This document shows, piece by piece, positions 26,078-34,434 of a stretch of 46,210 nucleotides of DNA. Source of the DNA: Pseudarthrobacter sp. NamE2. GTDB taxonomy: Bacteria; Actinomycetota; Actinomycetes; Actinomycetales; Micrococcaceae. The position numbers and the translations under genes are program-made. Below the pieces are notes generated by a model. The model had not been told where the DNA came from and made no database searches. It saw nothing but the letters and a program-made list of their open reading frames with translations. Position 1 is the stretch's first letter. Each line of letters opens with the position of its first letter. The DNA is taken from the NCBI RefSeq assembly GCF_005796205.1, contig NZ_VAHN01000021.1, forward strand, positions 1-46,210. The letters are read 5' to 3'.

Positions 26078-26865
26078 TTCGGCCCCATCCGGATGGCGCC
26101 GTCCAGGCGGATGGTCTCACCGTTCAGCATCGCGTTGTCCACGATGTGCGCCACCAGCTTGGCATATTCCTCCGGCTTGCCCAGCCGGGAAGGGTGCGGG
26201 ACCTGCGCGCCCAGCGAGTCCTGCGCCTCCTGCGGCAGGCCGGCCATCATGGGGGTTTCGAAGATCCCCGGGGCGATGGTGACCACCCGGATCAGCGAGC
26301 GCGCCAGTTCCCTGGCGACGGGCAGGGTCATGGCCGCTACCGCACCCTTCGACGCCGCATATGCCGGCTGGCCGATCTGGCCTTCGAAGGCCGCCACGGA
26401 AGCTGTGTTGATAATGACGCCCCGCTCGGGACCGCCGGTTTCCGTGGCGACCGGTTCCGTGGCCACCATCGCCGCGGCGGCCAGCCGGAGCACGTTGAAG
26501 GTGCCGACAAGGTTGACCTGCACAACCCGGTTGAATGCCTCCAGCGGCAGGACCCCTTCACGGCCCAGCACCTTTCCGGGCGTGGCAATTCCGGCGCAGT
26601 TCACCACAACCCGCAAGGGTCCCAGGCTGGCGGCGGCGTCGACGGCGGCCTGCACGCCAGTCTCGCTTGTCACGTCAGCGGGGGCAAAGACGGCGGTTTT
26701 TCCGTCCGCCTGGCTGTTGAGTTCGTCCGCGAACGCCGCCCCGTTGGATGAAGGGAGATCCAAAACCACAACGTTGGCGCCGGCGCCGAACAGCGCGCGG
26801 GCGGTGGCGGCCCCCAGGCCGGACGCACCTCCGGTGATGAGCGCGACGCTGCCTGTGATGTCCAT
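26074..26865 (-). CDS. SDR-family 3-hydroxyacyl-CoA dehydrogenase-like
   Basis: A 263-aa short-chain dehydrogenase. Features: the cofactor motif TGGASGLGAATARALFGAG, Asp after the second strand (VVVLDLPSS) favouring NAD(H), NCAG (NNAG variant), catalytic Ser in IINTASVAAFEGQIGQ, and YAASK with the Tyr/Lys pair. The overall pattern, including IVDNAMLNGETIRLDGAIRM at the C-terminus, resembles type II 3-hydroxyacyl-CoA dehydrogenases (HSD17B10-like). AAGGAGGATGG precedes the ATG at 26865. First gene of an operon with the acyl-CoA dehydrogenase; a dyad at 26914-26933 may be its operator. Confidence 0.9.
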   Translation of the reverse strand: MDITGSVALITGGASGLGAATARALFGAGANVVVLDLPSSNGAAFADELNSQADGKTAVFAPADVTSETGVQAAVDAAASLGPLRVVVNCAGIATPGKVLGREGVLPLEAFNRVVQVNLVGTFNVLRLAAAAMVATEPVATETGGPERGVIINTASVAAFEGQIGQPAYAASKGAVAAMTLPVARELARSLIRVVTIAPGIFETPMMAGLPQEAQDSLGAQVPHPSRLGKPEEYAKLVAHIVDNAMLNGETIRLDGAIRMGPK

Positions 26866-26913
26866 CCATCCTCCTTGATGTGGCGCCTCACCGCACTGGC
26901 AGCAGCGGGGTAT

Positions 26914-26933
26914 CAGTTAGTGAATGTTAACTG
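26914..26933. promoter_or_regulatory. Dyad upstream of the SDR/acyl-CoA dehydrogenase operon
   Basis: CAGTTAGTGAATGTTAACTG is an inverted repeat (CAGTTA/TAACTG) located 49 nt before the SDR start and 67 nt before the divergent GH76 gene. AT-rich 20-bp dyads of this kind are typical TetR-family operators of fatty-acid or branched-chain catabolic genes; the regulator is not in the window. Confidence 0.5.
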
Positions 26934-26999
26934 AAATGCGCACGCTCCGCACCATCCCTGCTCCCCGGATGCGGAAGAGGCCCCGGTTAAGGTGGTTCC

Positions 27000-28238
27000 A
27001 TGAGCTCCAGCCGATCAATGGCCGACCTCTGGCAGGGCCGCGCCAACCACGCCGCACGGTCCGTAACTACGCTCTTTGGCCGGAAGCTGTTGTTCCTTCC
27101 GGGTACCCATTTGGCCGTTGTCACCCGGGAACAGGTACTGTCCCTGCCGGGGTGGCGGGCGGCACTGCGGTGGCTCAGTGCCCGCGCAGCCCTGCAGTTC
27201 CCCTGGCACTACTGGTGGCAGGCCCACTACGTCGACTGCCTGGTGGACACGGGCGAACGTGAACGTGGAGCAGGTACGGCACCGGCAACCCGCTCCAGCG
27301 GGCCCGCCCGCCCGGGCGCCGGGCGGCTGGCATCCCGGCTGCTGACGGGGATCCGGCTGCGGAATGCGAACACGTACGTCAACAACTATTACGACGACAT
27401 GGCCTGGCTGGCGCTCGCCGCACTCCGGCTTGACGAACTGGCGGAAGTAACGGGGCAACCGGGCCGCCGCCAAAACGCTGCCCTCTTCAGGTCCCTGACG
27501 CTGCAGTTCGATGCGGCCAGCACCGGCCACATGGGCGGCGGGGTGTTCTGGAGCAAGAAGCGGGACTTCAAGAACACCCCAGCCACCGCACCGGTTGCCC
27601 TCTTCTACGCCCGCACGGGACAGCGCGCCAAAGCACAGTCCCTCATCGACTGGCTGGACCGCACGCTTTTCGATCCGGCGCAGCAGCTCTACCTCGATGG
27701 TGCCCGGTGGGACGCTGCGGGCAACGTCACCATTGACCGGGCGGTCTACACCTACAACCAGGGCCCCGTGCTGGGAGCCCTGCTTGAGTTGGGCGGGGAC
27801 GCCAACCTCACGCGGGTGGCGGAGGTGGTGGCGGGAGTGGACCGGCTGCTGACGGTGCCCGCCCGGGTTGCCGGCACGTCCGACGGCGGAACTTCAGACC
27901 GCACGCAGGTCCTCCGCTGCGACGGTACGGGCGACGGCGGCCTGTTCACCGGAATCCTGTGCCGATACCTGGCGCTCGCGGCGCGGGATGCAAGGCTTCC
28001 GCAAGCAACCCGCGATACCGCCGCCCGCCTGGTCACGGATACGGCGCAGGCGCTCTGGGATGGACGGCGCAGCCTGGCCAGCGGCGAAGCCGCCCAACAG
28101 CACCGGGACAGGAGCATTTTCTCCATCCATGCCGCGCAACCGGCTGTTGTGACGTATCCGGCGGGTGCCGTCGTCGAACTCTCCACCCAGCTGCAGGCGT
28201 GGATGACACTGGAGGCAGCGGCCGCCATCAACCGGTAA
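27000..28238 (+). CDS. Glycoside hydrolase family 76 protein (alpha-1,6-mannanase-like)
   Basis: A 412-aa (alpha/alpha)6-barrel glycosidase. The Asp pair that is catalytic in GH76 endo-alpha-1,6-mannanases is visible in NNYYDDMAWLALAALRLDEL (about residues 128-145). Also typical: GGGVFWSKKRDFKNTPATAP, and TYNQGPVLGALLELGGD with DGGLFTGILCRYLALAARD. There is no signal peptide, whereas many GH76 enzymes are secreted, so a cytoplasmic role on imported mannan fragments or glycolipid is possible. ATG 27000 with AAGGTGG 5-11 nt before; an in-frame ATG at 27018 is an alternative. Convergent with the GH32 gene. Confidence 0.87.
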   Translation: MSSSRSMADLWQGRANHAARSVTTLFGRKLLFLPGTHLAVVTREQVLSLPGWRAALRWLSARAALQFPWHYWWQAHYVDCLVDTGERERGAGTAPATRSSGPARPGAGRLASRLLTGIRLRNANTYVNNYYDDMAWLALAALRLDELAEVTGQPGRRQNAALFRSLTLQFDAASTGHMGGGVFWSKKRDFKNTPATAPVALFYARTGQRAKAQSLIDWLDRTLFDPAQQLYLDGARWDAAGNVTIDRAVYTYNQGPVLGALLELGGDANLTRVAEVVAGVDRLLTVPARVAGTSDGGTSDRTQVLRCDGTGDGGLFTGILCRYLALAARDARLPQATRDTAARLVTDTAQALWDGRRSLASGEAAQQHRDRSIFSIHAAQPAVVTYPAGAVVELSTQLQAWMTLEAAAAINR

Positions 28239-28282
28239 GGGTATGGCTGGACGGGGGGCAGGCGGGTTTCAACCGGACCTGC

Positions 28283-30274
28283 TTAGCGGATCCCCGCGAG
28301 CGGCGTCACCGTGCCGCCCTTAATCTTCACTTCCCCGCCGCCGGCGACCAGACGGGCTTCCTTCTTCCCCCCGTGCGGAAACACCAGCGAGGTCAGGCTT
28401 TCGCTGGCGCCATCGACGAACACCTCCACGGAAGACCTGTCGATATAAGCGGTAAGGCGGACGGTGCCGCCGCCCTTCGGCCCTTCCACTGAGCGGGCGT
28501 CACGGTACAACGGATCGATGTCTTCGCCCCTGCCCGCATTCGCAACGGCGTCGCCGTCCCGGACCACAAAGGCCTTGCCCGCGCGGAAGTCGTAGCCCAC
28601 AGTGGCGTAAGTCCTGCCGCCGCCCTGCAGGAGCAGACGCCCCTCGCCGGCACCGGATTCCGGCCGCTCGAATTCCAGGTCCACCTTGAACGCACCGCTG
28701 TCCGGAACAGCCAGCGCGCCGTCGTCGGTCAGGCTTCCTCCATCACCCAGCACCCCGGCGGGCACCGCCGCCGGCGAACCCTCCAGCGACTGCAGCGCCG
28801 GCGTGGGCGCGGACACCAAAGCCGGCCGGCCGTCGTCGGACGTCAGCCGGAGGTCCCGCACCACCGAAGCCGCTCCGAACCAGTTGCCGGTAAGCAGCTC
28901 CCGGGCGTAGGCCCAGTTGTTCATCCAGCCGATCGCGTGCCGGGTGGCCTTCCGCTGCCCGTCCGTCAGCCGCGGGTCATCCCAGGTGACGGCGGCATAG
29001 AAGTCCGGGCCGCCGTCGAGCCACTGGTGGTCGCCGTCCGCCGTGAAGCCCTTGCCGTCGAAGGTTCCCGTCCAGTACGCCAGCCCCGTGGTCCGGCCCT
29101 CCTCCGCGCCGTTGGCACTGGCAGCCAGCACCCAGGTCCGCTTGGCAGGGTCGCCGTCAACGTCCATCTGGAAGATGTCCGGGCATTCCAGGATGCCCAG
29201 CCCGTCACGCTCGAATGCGGACACGTACGTCCACTGTTTGAGGTCCTTCGAAGTGTAGAAGCCGATTTTGTGGCCCTCCGCGAGCAGCATCAGCCACTGG
29301 TTATTGGCGACGTCGCGCACGATCCGCGGGTCGCGCCAGTGCTCGGCCCCGGGGTTCTCCATCACGGGGTTCCGGTCATAGTTCTGGAAGGTGTAGCCGT
29401 TGTCCGTGGAGTAGAACAGGGACTGCCGCTGGACGCCCTCGTGCTGCTGGGTGAGGACGGCGATCACGGCGCCCTTGCCGAACCCGGCAGTCCCTTCGGT
29501 GTCCACCACTGCGGACCCGGTCTCGATATCGCCAAGGCCGTTGCGGAACTTCTCGATGGCCACACCCTCGTTGTTCCAGTGCACCAGGTCGGTGCTGGTG
29601 GCGTGGTACCACTCCGTACCGTTTCCCTCGGGGTAGTCCACGTTGTAGAGGTAGTAGTAGTGCCACAGCCCGTCCAGGAAGAACGGCCGCTGAGGATCAT
29701 TCATCCAGCGCTGGTCCGGGGTGAGGTGGTAGGCCGGGCGGAAGCCGGGGTCCTCCGCGGGCGCCGCCAGGCTGGCCGCATCCGGCGCGGGCCAGGCCTT
29801 TTCCACGCCAAGGTCGGCGAGCAGAGCGTCGCGCGCTTCGGCGCTGATGCAGTCCGGAAGTTCGACGGCGGCCGCGTCCTTTTCCACGCTCCCGTCCACG
29901 CTGCTGCGGAGGAAGACCGTCCCCTCCACCCGGGTGCCGGCCAGCCAGCCGGTGCCGCATTCGATGCTGCGTACGTCCTCGGTGCCTTCCGCCCGGATGC
30001 TGCCGCCGCGCTCGGTCAGCGTGGAGTCGTTGCCCTTGACCCAGAGGGAAGCGTACCCGCCGCTCCGATCCTTCGCCGCCGCTTGGGCGGCGGCCACACT
30101 TTCCAGGGCACGTCCGGCAGCCCCGGCGGGACCGGGCCGCACATCTCCGGCCAGGACCAGGGACACGGCCAAAACCAGCACAACAACGGCGGCCACCGTC
30201 CAGAGGAGGAGGCGGTTCCGGCGGGCGAAGCGTTGAAGGGCAGGAAGTAAGGTTCCGGGAGGATTTCGGGGCAT
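28283..30274 (-). CDS. GH32 fructan hydrolase (levanase/inulinase-like), membrane-anchored
   Basis: A 663-aa enzyme. A signal anchor (LLLWTVAAVVVLVLAVSLVL) covers residues about 22-42, then an about 130-residue region with a Cys pair, then the GH32 five-bladed propeller: WMNDPQRP near residue 190 (nucleophile Asp), HWRDPRI (stabilising Asp of RDP), and ECPDIF (acid/base Glu). A C-terminal beta-sandwich of GH32C type follows (SSVEVFVDGASESLTSLVFP). It probably degrades levan or inulin outside the membrane. The start is taken at ATG 30274; a GTG nine codons earlier (30301) is possible. A large inverted repeat lies 137 nt upstream. Confidence 0.9.
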   Translation of the reverse strand: MPRNPPGTLLPALQRFARRNRLLLWTVAAVVVLVLAVSLVLAGDVRPGPAGAAGRALESVAAAQAAAKDRSGGYASLWVKGNDSTLTERGGSIRAEGTEDVRSIECGTGWLAGTRVEGTVFLRSSVDGSVEKDAAAVELPDCISAEARDALLADLGVEKAWPAPDAASLAAPAEDPGFRPAYHLTPDQRWMNDPQRPFFLDGLWHYYYLYNVDYPEGNGTEWYHATSTDLVHWNNEGVAIEKFRNGLGDIETGSAVVDTEGTAGFGKGAVIAVLTQQHEGVQRQSLFYSTDNGYTFQNYDRNPVMENPGAEHWRDPRIVRDVANNQWLMLLAEGHKIGFYTSKDLKQWTYVSAFERDGLGILECPDIFQMDVDGDPAKRTWVLAASANGAEEGRTTGLAYWTGTFDGKGFTADGDHQWLDGGPDFYAAVTWDDPRLTDGQRKATRHAIGWMNNWAYARELLTGNWFGAASVVRDLRLTSDDGRPALVSAPTPALQSLEGSPAAVPAGVLGDGGSLTDDGALAVPDSGAFKVDLEFERPESGAGEGRLLLQGGGRTYATVGYDFRAGKAFVVRDGDAVANAGRGEDIDPLYRDARSVEGPKGGGTVRLTAYIDRSSVEVFVDGASESLTSLVFPHGGKKEARLVAGGGEVKIKGGTVTPLAGIR

Positions 30275-30410
30275 GGCTTCAATTCCGTCGCTGAAACACA
30301 AGTGCCGTCCCCCGGGATGGGGAACGGCACCAGCGCAAATGAACCAGCAATTCTACCGGCCCGCTGCGCGTGAGCCCAACTATGGCGGCAACTATCCCTT
30401 GGAGCGGGGG

Positions 30411-30471
30411 AGTTTTTGTCCAGATATGCAGGCTTCCACCGCCGGGAGGCCTGCATATCTGGACAAAAACT
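30411..30471. repeat. 27-bp-arm inverted repeat
   Basis: Arms 30411-30437 and 30445-30471 pair along 27 bp with a single G-T wobble, around a 7-nt loop (ACCGCCG). The outer part is AT-rich (AGTTTTTGTCCAGATATGCA on the plus strand). It lies between the stop of the YdeI-type gene and the start of the GH32 gene. The size and near-perfection suggest a dispersed hairpin element; termination of the YdeI gene is a second possibility, though no U-tract follows. Confidence 0.85.
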
Positions 30472-30492
30472 GCGCGGGCCGGTTGAAGCCGG

Positions 30493-31095
30493 CTATGGTG
30501 CGGCGTCCGGACGCCTTTTCTGCGGGTAGGGCGCCTCGCCGCGGGCCAGCATCTGCACGAACTGCGCGATCTTGCGCTCGCGGGTGGCCGCCTGCTTGAC
30601 GGAGTTTGTCCGGTAGATCAGGGCGAACCGGTTGGTCCTGGTGAGGACGTCAAACATCGCCTGGGCCGCGGGAACCGCGGCGATCGCTGCGGCAAGGTCC
30701 GCCGGAACCTCCGCCGTCGCCTGCCCGGCATAGGCTTTGTCCCACCGCCCGTCAGCTTTCGCGGCCTCCACGGCTGCACGCCCGGCGTCGGTCATCTTTC
30801 CGGCTTCCTCCAGCCGAGCGATATACGTGACGTTCCTGGCCGACCAGGCACTGCGGGGACCGCGCGGCGTCATGCGCTGGTAGGAGCTTTGGTCATCCCT
30901 GCGCCTGGCCTGGCCGTCGATCCAGCCGAAGCACAGCGCCTCATCCAGCGCGGCCGCGTAGTCCAGTTCGGTCACCTTGCCGCCCTTCTTGTGCAGGACC
31001 AGCCATACTCCCGGACTCGTCTTGTGGTTGGCTTCCAGCCAGGACCGCCAGGCGGCAGCGTCAGGCACCAGCAGTTCCTCAAGTTCCACGGCCAT
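30493..31095 (-). CDS. YdeI/OmpD-associated family protein
   Basis: A 200-aa protein of the YdeI (OmpD-associated) family. Recognisable blocks: AAWRSWLEANHKTSPGVWLV, YAAALDEALCFGWIDGQARR, SSYQRMTPRGPRSAWSARN, and the C-terminal YdeI-type helix ... KQAATRERKIAQFVQMLARG. The biochemical function of the family is unknown; links to antimicrobial-peptide resistance in enterobacteria need not apply here. The start ATG 31095 gives MAVELEELLVPD, typical of homologues; ATG 31104 with AGGGG upstream is equally possible. Confidence 0.85.
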   Translation of the reverse strand: MAVELEELLVPDAAAWRSWLEANHKTSPGVWLVLHKKGGKVTELDYAAALDEALCFGWIDGQARRRDDQSSYQRMTPRGPRSAWSARNVTYIARLEEAGKMTDAGRAAVEAAKADGRWDKAYAGQATAEVPADLAAAIAAVPAAQAMFDVLTRTNRFALIYRTNSVKQAATRERKIAQFVQMLARGEAPYPQKRRPDAAP

Positions 31096-31202
31096 GTGGC
31101 CCATTCTGCCCCTGCAGCCGTAGGGCACAAGTTCCGCCGCCCTTCGGTTCCGCCCGTGGCATCATGGCCTTACGTCCCGTTGCCGAGATGAAGGTCAGTG
31201 CC

Positions 31203-31940
31203 ATGCTCCGCGTCCGTCCCCTGCACTTCACGTCCAATATTGAGTCCTGGGAGCGGCTGCTCACCGCGTTGGGCCTGGTCCTGACCGAGGGCGACGGCGG
31301 CTTCCGCGTCTATGATGCCGGGGCCGGACGGCTGGCAGTCCATGAGGTAGCCGGCGGAGCGGCCGAGGACGGGACCACGGCCCTGGCCGTTGAGGTTGGC
31401 GACCTGGCCGAGTTCGCCCGCCGCACCAACCTCGCCGCGCAGGAAGACGGGACCACGCCCGCGGAACTGGTCACCGTGGATCACGGCGATGCCTGCCGGA
31501 TTACCGCTCCGGACGGGTTCAGCTTCCTGGCTGACAAAGCCGCGGCAGGCACGGAGGGCGGCGGAGCGGACCCGGCGCTGGCGGTCGTCGGGGTCTGGTT
31601 TACGGAGGACGCTGACGCCGCCGCCCGCACGCTCCGCCACATCGGCGCGCGGCCGAGGCCGGTGCCGGACAACGACGAGACGGCGGATTTCACGGCCAAG
31701 AACGGCGGCATCCTGCTGGTGCGGCCGGCCGCCGGGCCGTCGCGGTCCGGACTGGGCTTCGAGTACGACGGCGCCCTGGAACCGCTGCGTGACCGGCTCA
31801 CCTCGGCGGGGTTCCAGGTCAGCCTTACCGAGGAGGCATTCGGCAGCACGCTTCACGTCGCCAACCCCGACGCGACCGGGGACGACGCGCCCCCGGTGCC
31901 TGCTACGGTCTGGATCTCCCGGCACCTTCCCATGGGGTAG
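31203..31940 (+). CDS. VOC (glyoxalase-like) superfamily protein
   Basis: A 245-aa protein with two glyoxalase/bleomycin-resistance-like modules. Module 1 starts MLRVRPLHFTSNIESWERLL and ends FSFLADKAAAG; module 2 starts LAVVGVWFTEDADAAARTLR and ends STLHVANPDATGDD. The first metal His aligns with RPLHFTSN and later positions (DHGDACRI, LHVANP) fit a paired-beta-alpha-beta3 fold, but I cannot show a complete metal site. Substrate unknown. Start ATG 31203 has AAGGTCAG upstream; the frame is open from 31164. Confidence 0.75.
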   Translation: MLRVRPLHFTSNIESWERLLTALGLVLTEGDGGFRVYDAGAGRLAVHEVAGGAAEDGTTALAVEVGDLAEFARRTNLAAQEDGTTPAELVTVDHGDACRITAPDGFSFLADKAAAGTEGGGADPALAVVGVWFTEDADAAARTLRHIGARPRPVPDNDETADFTAKNGGILLVRPAAGPSRSGLGFEYDGALEPLRDRLTSAGFQVSLTEEAFGSTLHVANPDATGDDAPPVPATVWISRHLPMG

Positions 31941-31949
31941 AACTTAACC

Positions 31950-32489
31950 ATGAACGTGCGCACCCCTGACCCGAATCCCGGCTGGCTTTCAGAAGAAGAC
32001 CTCTTTGAGGCCCGCGGGCGGCTGCCCATGGTGTACGTGGAGGCCGTCCCGGTCAGGCTGGATCCCCTGGGGTACGTGAACGAGGTGGGCACACTGCTGC
32101 AGGCCGACGCGGACGGGACCATGGTCCGGTCGCTCGTGTCCGGCCGCGTCATCTACCGTGAAACCATCCGCGCCGCCCTGCTCCGCCACATGGAAAAGGA
32201 CCTGGGGCCGCTGGCGTTCCCCCAGCTCCCCATCAGCCCGGTTCCCTTCACCGTGGCCGAATACTTTCCGGCACCGTCCCAGACCGGTTTCACCGATGAG
32301 CGCCAACACGCCGTGTCACTGGCCTACGTCATCCCGGTCACCGGCGAATGCGAGCCGCGCCAGGACGCGCTGGAGCTGACGTGGATGACCCCCGAAGAAG
32401 TCCTCAGCCCCGGCGTCCAGATGGAGTTTTCCGGTGGCCGCGGCAGCCTGATCCGCCAGGCCCTGGCCTTCGCCGGCGTAGGATCCTGA
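31950..32489 (+). CDS. NUDIX-fold protein (DUF4916-like) with altered Nudix box
   Basis: A 179-aa protein. The segment GRVIYRETIRAALLRHMEKD-LG fits the spacing of the Nudix box (G-x5-E-x7-R-E-U-x-E-E-x-G-U), but the invariant catalytic REUxEE part reads R-H-M-E-K-D, with His and Lys at two of the usual Glu positions. Other fold elements are present: YVEAVPVRLDPLGYVNEVGT, AVSLAYVIPVTGECE, and ALELTWMTPEEVLS. It may be a non-hydrolytic Nudix protein or a family with different metal ligands. It starts 9 nt after the VOC gene, probably in the same transcript. Confidence 0.78.
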   Translation: MNVRTPDPNPGWLSEEDLFEARGRLPMVYVEAVPVRLDPLGYVNEVGTLLQADADGTMVRSLVSGRVIYRETIRAALLRHMEKDLGPLAFPQLPISPVPFTVAEYFPAPSQTGFTDERQHAVSLAYVIPVTGECEPRQDALELTWMTPEEVLSPGVQMEFSGGRGSLIRQALAFAGVGS

Positions 32490-32577
32490 GACCGCTCCGG
32501 GAACCTGGGGGTCCCCGGTTTTGTCAGCCCGCCTTTGTAGACTGTAGGGCGGACCGCAAGAGAACGTAAGGACTCCC

Positions 32578-33612
32578 ATGACCGAAACACCAGCCGCCCG
32601 GCACCATCGTGAACAGCAGGCTGGAACCCTGTCCACCGGCAGCGTCATCCTGCTGCCTGACGGCGAGCGGACGGCGGAGATCCACCAGGTGGAGGTGGAA
32701 CAGGACGATTTCGGTGCGCCCGCCCTGGTGCTCGCCAGCTTGTCCGGAGGCGGAACCTTGCGGATTGCCGTGGGCACCTCAGTAACGGTTGTGGGCGGAA
32801 CGCCCGACGCCGCCACCCGCCTTCCGCTCGCGGCCGCACCGCCGCTTCAGCCCGCGCAGGCGAGTGAAGCCGTGCGCGCAACGGATGAAGGGCAGGAGCA
32901 GCCCGGTGCAGAGGCTCCCTCCGCACCTGCGCCCGCCGCCGTCGTCGTGCCTCCCCTGCCGCCTGTCCCGCCGGCAGCGTACGGGCCCAGCGAGGAGGAA
33001 CTCGCCCTGATCCCGGCGCCGGACGGCACCCCCGAGTCCGTGGTGGAAGCCGCCGCCGCTGTCCACCCCGATGCTGTGGGCGTCCTGCTGCTGACGGACC
33101 GGCTGTCCAAGGGCGTCAACTTCAAGTCCGGCAGCTGCCTGAAAGACCTCACTGACCTTGCGCACGAGCTTTTTATCACGCTCAAGGATGCGGACCATGC
33201 GCTGGCTGTGGCCGACCTCCTGACTGTCCTTCCCTACGACGGCAATCCCGGGCGCTGGGCATCGGTGGAGGCATCGCTGGCCCTCGCCAGCTACATCTGC
33301 CGGCAGGACGGCCAGAACGAACGCGCCGCTGTGTACGAGAAACTGATCCGGACCCCGGAAAACCAGGAAACGGACCCCTTCAAGGCGCGGATGGCGGCCA
33401 AGGTCCGGCAGCGGTCGCTCAACGAGCCCAACCTGTACGACAAGGAAATCTTCCGGTCCATCGACAACTCCAACCACGACGCCGAGCGGGAATGGCGGCT
33501 GCTGCGCCTCGAATCCCTGCTGTTCCTGCGCGCCCACGGAGGCTCGGAGACCATCGGCATGACCGAACTCGAGCGCCGGATCACCAACGAGCTCGAGGCC
33601 GTCCGTTCATAG
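32578..33612 (+). CDS. Unknown protein, probably DUF6707 family
   Basis: A 344-aa soluble protein. The N-terminal 80 residues are beta-rich (STGSVILLPDGERTAEIHQV); a Pro/Ala/Glu-rich linker spans about 85-150; and a helical C-terminal domain follows (DRLSKGVNFKSGSCLKDLTD, LLTVLPYDGNPGRWASVEAS, AAVYEKLIRTPENQETDPFK). The helical part matches my memory of DUF6707, an Arthrobacter-type family without assigned function. AAGGACTCCC precedes the ATG at 32578. Neighbours give no functional clue. Confidence 0.7.
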   Translation: MTETPAARHHREQQAGTLSTGSVILLPDGERTAEIHQVEVEQDDFGAPALVLASLSGGGTLRIAVGTSVTVVGGTPDAATRLPLAAAPPLQPAQASEAVRATDEGQEQPGAEAPSAPAPAAVVVPPLPPVPPAAYGPSEEELALIPAPDGTPESVVEAAAAVHPDAVGVLLLTDRLSKGVNFKSGSCLKDLTDLAHELFITLKDADHALAVADLLTVLPYDGNPGRWASVEASLALASYICRQDGQNERAAVYEKLIRTPENQETDPFKARMAAKVRQRSLNEPNLYDKEIFRSIDNSNHDAEREWRLLRLESLLFLRAHGGSETIGMTELERRITNELEAVRS

Positions 33613-33660
33613 GGAAATTCCCCCTACCCGGGGCCGGGCCGGAGTTGTACATTCGGGGCT

Positions 33661-34389
33661 ATGACGAACAACCTCAGCGTACTGATCAACGCCGATGCGC
33701 CGCAGGTCTGGACCATGCTGCGCGAACCGTCCAAGGTGGCCGAATGGCACGGCTGGCAGGCCGAGGACCTGGACGCCGAGATCAAGGAGATCTACTTTTC
33801 GGCCGACGTGGAGGAGTCCTCGGACCACACCAGCCTGACCGTCCACGGCGGCGACACGTTCGAACTGCATCCGGTTCCGGGCGGCACGCAGGTCAGCGTG
33901 ACCCGCGGCGCCGTGGACCACGATTCGGAGTGGGCTGCCTGGGATGAGGACATCACCCAGGGCTGGCTCACGTTCCTGCAGCAGCTGCGCTTCGCGCTTG
34001 AACGCCACCCGCACGGCAGGCGCCACACCCTTTTCCTGCACCTGACGGAAGGGCAGGGCTCCGCGATCGAGAAGCTCGGGCTGGCCGGCCTGCCAGCGCC
34101 GGGTGAGCCCTACGAACTGACCCTGGGCACCGGCGAGGAGATCAGCGGGAAGGTCTGGTACCGCACCAGCCACCAGGTGGGGGTCACGGTACGCAGCTAT
34201 GCGGAGCACGGCGAAGGGCTCCTGGTGGTGGCCGACCATCCCGCCATCAAGGACGTCCGGGCGGAGGGTGACGGGTCCTTCATCATCGCCTCCACCTATG
34301 ACCTGGGCGCCGCGAAGCTGGATGCCATCCGCTCTTCCTGGGACTCCTGGCGGGAGCAGCACTACTCCTCCTCGCAGCCCGTGAGCTGA
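33661..34389 (+). CDS. SRPBCC-domain protein
   Basis: A 242-aa protein with an N-terminal SRPBCC/AHSA1 fold: NLSVLINADAPQVWTMLREP, EIKEIYFSADVEESSDHTSL, GGTQVSVTRGAVDHDSEWAA, and a long helix (ITQGWLTFLQQLRFALERHP). The C-terminal part (residues about 150-242) is a second SRPBCC-like half with YRTSHQVGVTVRSYAEHGEG. It is distinct from the SRPBCC protein at 13689-14381. There is no Shine-Dalgarno before ATG 33661; TACATT lies about 9 nt upstream, compatible with a leaderless mRNA. Function unknown. Confidence 0.78.
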   Translation: MTNNLSVLINADAPQVWTMLREPSKVAEWHGWQAEDLDAEIKEIYFSADVEESSDHTSLTVHGGDTFELHPVPGGTQVSVTRGAVDHDSEWAAWDEDITQGWLTFLQQLRFALERHPHGRRHTLFLHLTEGQGSAIEKLGLAGLPAPGEPYELTLGTGEEISGKVWYRTSHQVGVTVRSYAEHGEGLLVVADHPAIKDVRAEGDGSFIIASTYDLGAAKLDAIRSSWDSWREQHYSSSQPVS

Positions 34390-34434
34390 CAGCCCGTTTC
34401 CCGGGGCCGGGCTGATTGCTGGCACACTGGTACG

